From Bacteroides sp. (GTDB taxonomy: Bacteria; Bacteroidota; Bacteroidia; Bacteroidales; Bacteroidaceae), in the NCBI GenBank assembly GCA_019412865.1, contig DXOJ01000272.1:1-5837 (forward strand): a stretch of 5,837 nucleotides of DNA. The letters are read 5' to 3'. The notes under the pieces were generated by a model that was not told the DNA's origin, did not search any database, and saw only the letters and a program-made list of their open reading frames with translations. Shown in pieces: positions 1 through 5,837 of the stretch. A program made the translations under genes and the position numbers. Each line of letters opens with the position of its first letter. Position 1 is the first letter of the stretch.

Positions 1-18
1 ATAATAGAGTCTGTCCAG

Positions 19-56
19 TCGTAAAATAATAAATAGTAAATCGTAAAATAGTAAAT
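19..56. repeat. Short A/T-rich direct repeats upstream of dnaB
   Basis: TCGTAAAATA is repeated exactly at 19-28 and 41-50, and ATAGTAAAT at 33-41 and 48-56, so the leader is built from GTAAA-type units (starting at 21, 36, 43 and 51). It ends 6 bp before the dnaB ATG. No ribosome binding site or convincing promoter is visible in the 62 bp available; the dnaB promoter probably lies left of the window, or dnaB is co-transcribed with a gene there. Confidence 0.55.
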
Positions 57-62
57 ATCTCG

Positions 63-1646
63 ATGGCCGAACAGAAAAGAAATACCCGCAATTCAAAGTC
101 TACTAAAATACAACCGGTAAATGATTATGGTCGTATTCAGCCGCAGGCGCCTGAACTGGAAGAAGCAGTTTTGGGAGCTTTAATGATTGAAAAGGACGCT
201 TATTCATTGGTGAGTGAAATTCTTCGTCCCGAATCATTTTACGAACGCCGGCATCAGTTGATTTATTCTGCTATCGTCGACCTTGCGGTGAACCAGAAAC
301 CGGTGGATATTCTGACTGTAAAGGAACAACTTAGTAAACGCGGAGACTTGGAAGAGGTGGGAGGTCCCTTCTATATTACTCAATTGAGTAGTAAGGTGGC
401 TTCATCCGCACATATTGAATACCATGCCCGTATTATTGCACAGAAATCGCTGGCGCGTGAGCTGATAACGTTTACGAGCAATATCCAGAGTAAAGCGTTT
501 GACGAGACCCTGGACGTGGACGACTTGATGCAGGAAGCGGAAGGTAAGCTTTTCGAGATCTCACAGCAGAATATGAAAAAAGATTATACGCAGATCAATC
601 CGGTGATTGACGAAGCCTATAAACTAATTCAGAAAGCTGCGGCTCGAACCGATGGTTTGAGTGGTCTGGAGAGTGGTTTCACGAAACTTGATAAGATGAC
701 TTCGGGTTGGCAGAATTCCGACCTTATTATTATAGCTGCCCGTCCTGCTATGGGTAAGACTGCTTTCGTTCTTTCAATGGCTAAGAATATTGCGGTGGAT
801 TACCGGAACCCGGTGGCGTTGTTCTCTCTTGAAATGAGTAACGTTCAGTTGGTGAACCGTTTGATTGCGAATGTCTGCGAGATTCCGAGCGAGAAGATCA
901 AGAGTGGGCAGCTGGCTAGCTACGAATGGCAGCAGCTGGACTATAAACTGAAGGATTTGCTGGATGCACCATTGTATGTGGATGATACCCCGTCCTTGTC
1001 GGTGTTCGAACTTCGTACGAAGGCTCGCCGATTGGTGAGGGAGCATGGGGTAAAAATCATTATCATTGACTACCTTCAGTTGATGAATGCTAGTGGAATG
1101 GCTTTCGGTAGCCGTCAGGAAGAGGTCAGTACGATCTCTCGTTCATTGAAGGGATTGGCTAAGGAATTGAATGTGCCGATTGTGGCACTGTCTCAGTTGA
1201 ATCGTGGTGTGGAAAGTCGTGAGGGTATTGACGGGAAGCGCCCGCAGTTGAGTGACCTTCGTGAGTCTGGAGCCATCGAGCAGGATGCCGATATGGTGTG
1301 CTTTATTCACCGTCCGGAATACTATAAGATTTATCAGGATGATCGCGGTAACGACCTTAGAGGTATGGCGGAGATTGTGATTGCCAAGCACCGTAATGGT
1401 GCGGTGGGTGAAGTGTTGCTCCGATTCAAGGGTGAGTTTACCCGATTCTCGAATCCGGAAGACGACATGATTATCCCTATGCCCGGTGAACAGAATAATG
1501 GTGCTATGTTAGGGTCGAAAGTCAATTCGCGAAATGCAGGTAATGCGGGGAATACAGGAAACGGTGCCCCACTGCCCGAACCGGACTTTGTGCCTCAAAG
1601 CGGCAACCCATTCGGTGGACCTGGGGACGGACCATTACCTTTCTAA
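63..1646 (+). CDS. dnaB: Replicative DNA helicase DnaB
   Basis: Hexameric ATP-dependent helicase that unwinds DNA ahead of the replication fork in the cytoplasm and recruits DnaG primase. Residues 1-26 are a basic, probably disordered extension. About 27-130 is the DnaB N-terminal helical domain (starts QAPELEEAVLGALM). A linker follows, then the RecA-like ATPase domain at about 199-462. Visible motifs are Walker A ARPAMGKT (226-233, Lys232), the catalytic Glu257 in FSLEMS, Walker B IIIIDYLQL (Asp336), SQLNRGVE (377-384), and the arginine-finger segment AKHRNG (441-446). After about residue 470 comes a Gly/Asn/Pro-rich tail ending PLPF, which E. coli DnaB lacks. At 527 residues it is somewhat longer than E. 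coli DnaB, because of the extension and tail. The ATG at 63 is the first in frame; no Shine-Dalgarno is present, as is usual in Bacteroidetes. Identification is near certain. Confidence 0.98.
   Translation: MAEQKRNTRNSKSTKIQPVNDYGRIQPQAPELEEAVLGALMIEKDAYSLVSEILRPESFYERRHQLIYSAIVDLAVNQKPVDILTVKEQLSKRGDLEEVGGPFYITQLSSKVASSAHIEYHARIIAQKSLARELITFTSNIQSKAFDETLDVDDLMQEAEGKLFEISQQNMKKDYTQINPVIDEAYKLIQKAAARTDGLSGLESGFTKLDKMTSGWQNSDLIIIAARPAMGKTAFVLSMAKNIAVDYRNPVALFSLEMSNVQLVNRLIANVCEIPSEKIKSGQLASYEWQQLDYKLKDLLDAPLYVDDTPSLSVFELRTKARRLVREHGVKIIIIDYLQLMNASGMAFGSRQEEVSTISRSLKGLAKELNVPIVALSQLNRGVESREGIDGKRPQLSDLRESGAIEQDADMVCFIHRPEYYKIYQDDRGNDLRGMAEIVIAKHRNGAVGEVLLRFKGEFTRFSNPEDDMIIPMPGEQNNGAMLGSKVNSRNAGNAGNTGNGAPLPEPDFVPQSGNPFGGPGDGPLPF
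1533..1565 (+). repeat. Imperfect 9-bp repeat in the dnaB tail (Asn-X-Gly)
   Basis: Three imperfect 9-bp units encode Asn-Ala-Gly, Asn-Ala-Gly, Asn-Thr-Gly, followed by Asn-Gly (DnaB residues 491-501), in the disordered C-terminal tail. The units differ at third codon positions, so the repeat is old rather than a recent slippage product. It probably acts as a flexible spacer before the PLPF end. Confidence 0.6.
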
Positions 1647-1648
1647 AA

Positions 1649-3421
1649 TCAATCGTCATCTTCTTCAAAGATGCGGGCTGTATTGATGAGCGCCAAATGG
1701 GAATAGGCCTGAGGGAAATTTCCAAGTAGGCGCTTTGTTTTGAAGTCGAGGTCTTCACTGAACAACCCCACATGATTGGCATGTGAAAGGAGTTCGTCGA
1801 AGATCTCTTTTGCTTCTTCCTTATCTCCAATCTCATGGAGAGCTTGAATTAACCAAAACGTGCAAATGGTGAAAGCGGAAGTGGGGTGACCAAAGTCATC
1901 GCGATTGCGATAGCGATACATCAACCCTTCGTGATAGAGCTCTTTCCGAATGCGGTGTACAGTGTTGATGAACCGCAGATCCGTGGGCTCAATGAAACCG
2001 TATTGCGCCATGAGTAGTAGCGAAGAGTCGGCATGCGTGCTATCATACGACTGCGTGAAGCTCTGAATCTCCTCGTTCCATCCATTGAGCATAATATCTT
2101 CTTTTATCTTATCCGCTTCTTTTCGCCACGCCACCTCATAATCGGGCTGCTTGAGGTAGGAAGCTACTCTCACTCCACGATCGAGCGCCACCCAGCACAT
2201 CACCTTAGAAAAGACGAAATGCTTCTCTTCATTCCTGATCTCCCAAATGCCCCTATCGGGTAGGCGCCAGATGCCATAGACCGTTTTCACAATGATCCGG
2301 ACCACTTCCCACATCTCTTCTTTCTCGCCCACAGTGCCGGGGAAATTGAGGAAATAGTAATCGATGATATTCATCAAATAGCCGAAGATGTCGTTCTGCT
2401 TCTGATCATAGGCCGCATTGCCTACGCGCACCGGAAGCGAACCTTCGTAGCCCGCCAAATGCGGAAGAATCTCCTCGGTGAGTTTGCGTTCGCCATTGAT
2501 GCCATACATGATTTGGAAGGAGTCTCCCTTAGAGCGGAGACATCGCTTGATGAAGGTGAGAAAACGGCAAGCGGTGTATTTATGCCCCATCTTGGAGAGG
2601 GTTTCGATGGACATGGAAGCATCGCGAATCCAGCAGAAACGGTAGTCCCAGTTGCGTACCTCACCGATGGTTTCGGGCAGACTGGTGGTAAGCGCTGCCA
2701 AGACGGCACCGGAATATTCGTAGCACATGAGTTTGAGTGTGAGCAAGCTACGCGCCACTAGGTTAGAGTAGTTGTTCAGTTTCAGCGAAGAACTGTTCCA
2801 GTCGAGCCAGTAGACCTTAGTGCGCTGATATTCCACGTACATCCGCTTGATGTCTACCACCTCCAACTTCTGGAAGTAGGAGAGTAGCAAGAACTCCTCC
2901 TGAACCAACTCCACCTCCCGACTCTCGAGAATCTGGTTGAAATCGAGGCTCGAATAGAGATACATATTATTGTTGCCATCTTCCTGCGAGAAGCTGCGGA
3001 TATAGTCTTTAAAGATAAGGTGATTCACCTTCTCCTTTCCGTAGTTCATCACCGGATTATATTGCACCCTGAAGCGCGGTGTGCCCGCAATGGGGCGAAT
3101 GTATCGGCAAAGCTCCGGGGGCGAATGATGTCCGAAATTAATGGTACGATAGCGAGGCATGAAGTCGAAAACCTCGAAGCTTCCCTCTTCCGATTCGAAT
3201 AACGTGCGAAGAATGTTCGTCTCTTTCACATAGGTCTGCTTGCAGCGATAGTCCGCCGAAACGAGAAGGGTGAAACTACCTCCATGCTCATCGTCAATGA
3301 GTTTGGAAAACACAGAAGGGGAATCGAAAGAGGGAAAGCACAACCAGTCGATGCTTCCTCCCTCTGATATGAGTGCGGCCGTGCGGCAATTACCTACAAC
3401 GCCGTAATTTAAATTGTTCAT
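1649..3421 (-). CDS. Glycoside hydrolase family 15 protein, probable trehalase
   Basis: Inverting alpha-glucosidase of the GH15 family. Its likely reaction is trehalose plus water to two glucose; a glucoamylase-like activity on other alpha-glucosides cannot be excluded. The 590-residue length is normal for the group. Residues 1 to about 215 form the trehalase-like N-terminal beta domain, with the signature YGVVGNCRTAALISEGGSID (6-25). The rest is the (alpha/alpha)6 barrel, with DYRFCWIRDASM (259-270), QIMYGINGERKLTEE (303-317) and GNAAYDQKQNDIFG (334-347). Glu394 in GIWEIR is the expected general acid. Glu556 in GLFSEDLD, before LGNFPQAYSH, is the expected general base, so it looks catalytically intact. 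No signal peptide or membrane segment is seen, so it should act in the cytosol. It starts 55 bp after the trehalose synthase/phosphatase gene on the same strand, which supports trehalose as substrate and co-transcription. The stop lies 2 bp from the dnaB stop. Family is certain; substrate is inferred. Confidence 0.93.
   Translation of the reverse strand: MNNLNYGVVGNCRTAALISEGGSIDWLCFPSFDSPSVFSKLIDDEHGGSFTLLVSADYRCKQTYVKETNILRTLFESEEGSFEVFDFMPRYRTINFGHHSPPELCRYIRPIAGTPRFRVQYNPVMNYGKEKVNHLIFKDYIRSFSQEDGNNNMYLYSSLDFNQILESREVELVQEEFLLLSYFQKLEVVDIKRMYVEYQRTKVYWLDWNSSSLKLNNYSNLVARSLLTLKLMCYEYSGAVLAALTTSLPETIGEVRNWDYRFCWIRDASMSIETLSKMGHKYTACRFLTFIKRCLRSKGDSFQIMYGINGERKLTEEILPHLAGYEGSLPVRVGNAAYDQKQNDIFGYLMNIIDYYFLNFPGTVGEKEEMWEVVRIIVKTVYGIWRLPDRGIWEIRNEEKHFVFSKVMCWVALDRGVRVASYLKQPDYEVAWRKEADKIKEDIMLNGWNEEIQSFTQSYDSTHADSSLLLMAQYGFIEPTDLRFINTVHRIRKELYHEGLMYRYRNRDDFGHPTSAFTICTFWLIQALHEIGDKEEAKEIFDELLSHANHVGLFSEDLDFKTKRLLGNFPQAYSHLALINTARIFEEDDD
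1657..1673. other. Small hairpin at the convergent dnaB/GH15 junction
   Basis: CATCTT (1657-1662) pairs perfectly with AAGATG (1668-1673) around a 5-nt loop, inside the last codons of the GH15 gene and just past the dnaB stop. It is the only inverted repeat I see at this tail-to-tail junction. It lacks G/C strength and has no clear T-tract on either side, so I do not call it a terminator; at most it is a weak bidirectional pause or RNA-end structure. Confidence 0.3.
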
Positions 3422-3476
3422 AAAGCTATATTGAATCGTTTATAAATTGATGTAATTAAATAATGAAAGGTTCGGC
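3422..3476 (-). other. Intergenic gap within the trehalose operon
   Basis: These 55 A/T-rich bases separate the synthase/phosphatase stop from the GH15 ATG. I find no TAnnTTTG promoter element, no terminator hairpin and no Shine-Dalgarno. That supports read-through from the upstream promoter, with GH15 translation starting from an unstructured A/T-rich leader. Confidence 0.6.
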
Positions 3477-5648
3477 TCAACCATTTAGGCGACTAAGGAA
3501 CGGAACCACTCGCGACTGTTCGGGAAGATTGTAGCGTGCCACCTGCGAGGTTTTTCCCACCTTAATGGTGAAGGCCGTTGCCGGCAAGGCATTGAACATA
3601 TCTTCATCCGTGGTATCATCTCCGATGGCCAACACAAAGTCGTATTTATCTTCTTCCATCAAGCGCGAAGCTTCACTTCCCTTATTGCAATCGCTATGCT
3701 TCACCTCGACAATCTTGTTGCCTTTCATGATTTGTAAATTGCAACGCATGCAGGGAAGCACCAAGGCGTTGATCAACTGATTGGCACGCATCTCCGCCAA
3801 CCATACGTCTACGTCGCGATAGTGCCAAACGAGCGCAGTCTCCTTGCTCTCCAGCTTGGAGTGCGGTGTCTTCTCCTGGGTGCGTTGCATGATCTCCATA
3901 ATCTCGCTGTCCCATTCGTCATTATGGGCCTTGCTGTGCCATTCTCCATCCGTTTTATAGAACGTGCCATGCTCGGCCGATAAACCAATGGGAAGGTCGC
4001 CAAACCATTCGTCGAGCGTCTGGCGGTCTCTACCACTACAAATCACCACTTTATTCAGCGGATCACTTGAGAGGTTGCGCAAGAGTTGAAGCACCTCGGG
4101 AGTAGGTGATGCAGCCGCTGGATCACTGAAGAACGCAGAAAGCGTGCCGTCATAATCGAGAATAAGTAATCGCTTTTTCGCCCAGCGATAAGCCTGCTTG
4201 ACCGGGTTGGAACGAAAATCCTTGATGATCTTTGCCTGCAAACGCAGGTTCTTATCTCTCACCTCAAAGAGCTCCTGCACAAAGTCCTTGGCCCACTTGC
4301 CCACATTCTGCTTAGCGATGACGGCTTGCATCTTTTCAAGGTTTTTCGCCTGAAGAGATTCGGGCATCTCGAGCGCTTCCACAAAGGCTTCTTTTAGCTC
4401 GTTGATGTTGTTAGGGTTGACAATGATGGCATCGTGCAGTTCAATGGCGGCACCGGCCATCTCACTGAGAATGAGTACCCCTTGTTTGCCTTGCTTAGAA
4501 GCTACGTATTCCTTGGCCACGAGATTCATCCCGTCGCGATAGGAGGTGACGAGCCCAATGTCGGCTATATTGTACAAAGCGGCTAGTTCTTCGAACTTGA
4601 AGGAGCGGTAGAAGTAATAGACCGGTCGCCAACCCAATGTGGAATATTGTCCGTTGATGGAACCCACAGCTTTGTCTATTTCTTCTTTGAGATGGGCATA
4701 GCGTTCAACACTATCTCGAGAAGGAGAGACAATCATGGCTAACGACACTTTCTCCCGATATTGTGGGCAGTCGGCTAATAGCTTGTCGAAACTTTGTAGC
4801 CGTGTCAAAATGCCTTTTGTATAGTCGAGCCGATCTACCGACAAGATGAGTTTTCCAGCACCGAAGTTCTCTCTAAATTTATCTGCCTTTCGTTTGATAC
4901 TAACTTCTTGTATAGCGTCATGGAATTGTTGGTAATTGATCCCCATCGGGAAAGCATCGACATTGATGACCCGATTTTCTACATAAATTTCGTCGAACAC
5001 ACAGTCGAGTTTAAGAATACGATAGATCGCACTAATAAAGTGACGCATGTAACTATGAGTGTGGAAAGCGATGAGATCGGCACCCAACAGTCCTTTGAGA
5101 ATTTCTGAACGTTCGGGAAGGCAGCGGAATAACTCGTAGGAAGGGAAAGGAATGTGATGGAAATAACCGATACAGGCGTTGGGAATGACTTTGCGAAGCA
5201 GGCCGGGGAGTAACATTAATTGATAGTCCTGCACCCAGATGATGTCGCCGGGTTCGAATATTTCGAGGGTTTTTTCGCAGAACAACTGGTTCACTTCTTT
5301 GTAGGCTTCCCAATATTCATCTTTGTGCTGCACATAACTAAAAAAATAGTGAGAGGAGGGCCAGATGATACTGTTGCTATAACCTTCGTAATAGTTTTCA
5401 ACGAGATCCGGAGTAAGATAAACCGGATGGAATTGATGCTTCCTGAATTGAGATTCTATTCTGATTTGGGCAATATCATTCTCAAAATGTATGCCGGGCC
5501 AACCGACCCAATGCTTTTCCATCTTAGTTTCCAGTGAATCAAGTCCGGTAGTCAATCCGCCCGCGCTCGGGGTAATTTTATATTTATCATTTTTCTGGGT
5601 TACTGTCAATGGTAGTCTGTTCGATACAATAATCAATTTCATAGGCAT
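3477..5648 (-). CDS. Bifunctional trehalose-6-phosphate synthase/phosphatase (OtsA-OtsB type fusion)
   Basis: Two-step trehalose synthesis in one cytosolic protein of 723 residues. The N-terminal GT20 domain (about 3-465) joins UDP-glucose and glucose-6-phosphate to trehalose-6-phosphate. The C-terminal HAD-type phosphatase (about 490-720) removes the phosphate. GT20 landmarks are SNRLP (9-13), the PSAGGL loop (27-32), Trp96, Asp141 in WVQDYQLMLLP, His165 in HHIPFPS, Arg273 and Lys278 in VDRLDYTKG, and Asp372 and Glu380 in YRDGMNLVAKEY, matching E. coli OtsA active-site positions as I recall them. Phosphatase motifs are DYDGT (498-502, nucleophile Asp498), Ser538 in CSGR, Lys656 in CNKG, and metal-binding GDDTTDED (676-683). 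Both halves look active. The start could be ATG 5648 or ATG 5640-5642 two codons later (MPMKLIIVSNR); neither has a Shine-Dalgarno. It is the first gene of a likely operon with the GH15 gene, driven from 5769-5799. Confidence 0.97.
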   Translation of the reverse strand: MPMKLIIVSNRLPLTVTQKNDKYKITPSAGGLTTGLDSLETKMEKHWVGWPGIHFENDIAQIRIESQFRKHQFHPVYLTPDLVENYYEGYSNSIIWPSSHYFFSYVQHKDEYWEAYKEVNQLFCEKTLEIFEPGDIIWVQDYQLMLLPGLLRKVIPNACIGYFHHIPFPSYELFRCLPERSEILKGLLGADLIAFHTHSYMRHFISAIYRILKLDCVFDEIYVENRVINVDAFPMGINYQQFHDAIQEVSIKRKADKFRENFGAGKLILSVDRLDYTKGILTRLQSFDKLLADCPQYREKVSLAMIVSPSRDSVERYAHLKEEIDKAVGSINGQYSTLGWRPVYYFYRSFKFEELAALYNIADIGLVTSYRDGMNLVAKEYVASKQGKQGVLILSEMAGAAIELHDAIIVNPNNINELKEAFVEALEMPESLQAKNLEKMQAVIAKQNVGKWAKDFVQELFEVRDKNLRLQAKIIKDFRSNPVKQAYRWAKKRLLILDYDGTLSAFFSDPAAASPTPEVLQLLRNLSSDPLNKVVICSGRDRQTLDEWFGDLPIGLSAEHGTFYKTDGEWHSKAHNDEWDSEIMEIMQRTQEKTPHSKLESKETALVWHYRDVDVWLAEMRANQLINALVLPCMRCNLQIMKGNKIVEVKHSDCNKGSEASRLMEEDKYDFVLAIGDDTTDEDMFNALPATAFTIKVGKTSQVARYNLPEQSRVVPFLSRLNG

Positions 5649-5683
5649 ATTTTATGATGAGTTTTATAAAAATAGATGATAAT

Positions 5684-5712
5684 GAGGAGGTAATATGTGA
5701 AAGATTCTCCTC
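5684..5712 (-). promoter_or_regulatory. Possible second leader stem-loop (GAGGAG/CUCCUC)
   Basis: GAGGAG (5684-5689) and CTCCTC (5707-5712) are perfect inverted repeats 17 nt apart, with a possible G-U pair at each end. In the leader RNA the SD-like GAGGAG comes first and the anti-SD-like CCUCCUC follows, 35 nt before the start codon. The stem is short and the loop long, so it is weak alone. It is notable because Shine-Dalgarno-like sequence is otherwise absent at the gene starts here. Confidence 0.3.
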
Positions 5713-5720
5713 GAGTGATG

Positions 5721-5764
5721 ATCCGGGGTAACAAACTTTTTGCAAGGTTACGCCGATACCGGAT
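5721..5764 (-). promoter_or_regulatory. Possible 5'-terminal stem-loop in the trehalose operon leader
   Basis: An outer 6-bp perfect inverted repeat, ATCCGG (5721-5726) with CCGGAT (5759-5764), encloses an inner 5-bp pair, GTAAC (5728-5732) with GTTAC (5747-5751). In the minus-strand transcript this folds as a two-tier stem, with an asymmetric internal loop and a 14-nt apical loop. The outer stem begins at or within a base or two of the predicted transcription start. It could stabilise the transcript's 5' end, or the DNA palindrome could be a regulator site. There is no following U-tract, so it is not a terminator. The fold was judged by eye. Confidence 0.45.
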
Positions 5765-5820
5765 TTAACAAATATAAGGATTTTGGACTGGATACGCAAC
5801 TTGTGTTAGAGGATTTAACA
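5761..5820. repeat. 10-bp direct repeat flanking the trehalose operon promoter
   Basis: GGATTTAACA occurs exactly at 5761-5770 and again at 5811-5820 (plus-strand reading), with starts 50 bp apart. One copy overlaps the downstream edge of the predicted -7 element; the other lies just upstream of the -33 element. A shorter GGATTT also occurs at 5778-5783. The placement would suit a pair of regulator sites bracketing the promoter, but in A/T-rich DNA chance is a real alternative. Confidence 0.4.
5769..5799 (-). promoter_or_regulatory. Predicted Bacteroidetes-type promoter of the trehalose operon
   Basis: On the minus strand, TATATTTG (5776 down to 5769) matches the Bacteroidetes -7 consensus TAnnTTTG exactly. 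TTG (5799-5797) lies 20 bp upstream, within the usual 19-21 bp spacing of the -33 element. The -33 box is only the TTG core (GTTG rather than TTTG). The expected transcription start is about 5762-5764, giving a leader of roughly 115 nt before the ATG at 5648. This is the only good match I found upstream of the synthase/phosphatase gene, and none is visible in the gap before the GH15 gene. It is a consensus match, not experimental evidence. Confidence 0.68.
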
Positions 5821-5837
5821 TTTTAATGGAATAATTT

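Noticed and set aside
1657..1673. Intrinsic terminator at the convergent junction
   Set aside because: The 6-bp stem is A/T-rich and no T-tract follows on either strand.
1522..1836. Minus-strand 104-codon frame spanning the dnaB/GH15 junction
   Set aside because: It is an out-of-frame shadow of the GH15 C-terminus continuing into antisense dnaB; the GH15 frame has the conserved GNFPQAYSH motif and its own stop.
1871..1903. Loss of the GH15 catalytic base (Glu to Thr at residue 514)
   Set aside because: The general base of GH15 enzymes lies in the later S/A-E-x motif. That is Glu556 in LFSEDLD here, about 160 residues after the acid Glu394, so the active site is intact.
2459..2761. Plus-strand 100-codon frame, with a 95-codon minus-strand frame, inside the GH15 gene
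   Set aside because: Both overlap the conserved GH15 catalytic region in other frames and have no domain, start signal or neighbour support.
5220..5537. Plus-strand 105-codon frame inside the synthase gene
   Set aside because: It is the antisense shadow of the conserved GT20 domain; there is no start signal and no family resemblance.
5684..5700. Plus-strand GAGGAGG followed by ATG, resembling a translation start
   Set aside because: The ATG at 5695-5697 is followed at once by TGA, so it encodes nothing.
5587..5799. Minus-strand 70-codon reading frame overlapping the start of the synthase/phosphatase gene
   Set aside because: It begins with a TTG inside the predicted -33 element, upstream of the predicted transcription start, and runs out of frame into a well-supported gene. 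It has no recognisable domain.
5832..5837. Divergent promoter -7 element (TAATTT...) at the right edge
   Set aside because: The match is cut off by the window end and no TTG lies 19-21 bp upstream.

Overview
The window looks like a chromosomal segment from a member of the Bacteroidales, probably Bacteroides or a close relative. Three things point there. The DnaB sequence, with its basic N-terminal extension and Gly/Asn/Pro-rich tail, is of Bacteroides type. No gene start has a Shine-Dalgarno sequence, and the leaders are A/T-rich. A Bacteroidetes-style promoter (TTG, 20-bp spacer, TATATTTG) precedes the trehalose genes. The genus is inferred from recalled family resemblance, not from a search.

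Layout: positions 1-62 are an A/T-rich leader with short direct repeats. Positions 63-1646 (+) encode the replicative DNA helicase DnaB. Only 2 bp after its stop lies the end of a minus-strand gene (1649-3421) for an intact glycoside hydrolase family 15 protein of the bacterial/archaeal trehalase-glucoamylase type. A 55-bp gap (3422-3476) with no visible promoter or terminator separates it from the upstream minus-strand gene (3477-5648), a bifunctional trehalose-6-phosphate synthase/phosphatase (OtsA-OtsB type fusion). The last 189 bp (5649-5837) hold its promoter and a leader of about 115 nt with two possible stem-loops.

The two minus-strand genes very probably form one operon. The fusion protein makes trehalose from UDP-glucose and glucose-6-phosphate. 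The GH15 enzyme is likely a cytosolic trehalase, or less likely another alpha-glucosidase, that breaks it down. Together they would set the internal trehalose pool, for example during osmotic or other stress. dnaB is functionally unrelated and simply converges on this operon.

All three coding regions are full length with the key catalytic residues in place. I see no RNA genes, mobile elements, CRISPR arrays or defence genes, and no clear evidence of a new system. The most interesting points are the promoter and leader architecture of the trehalose operon and the SSB-tip-like C-terminus of DnaB.
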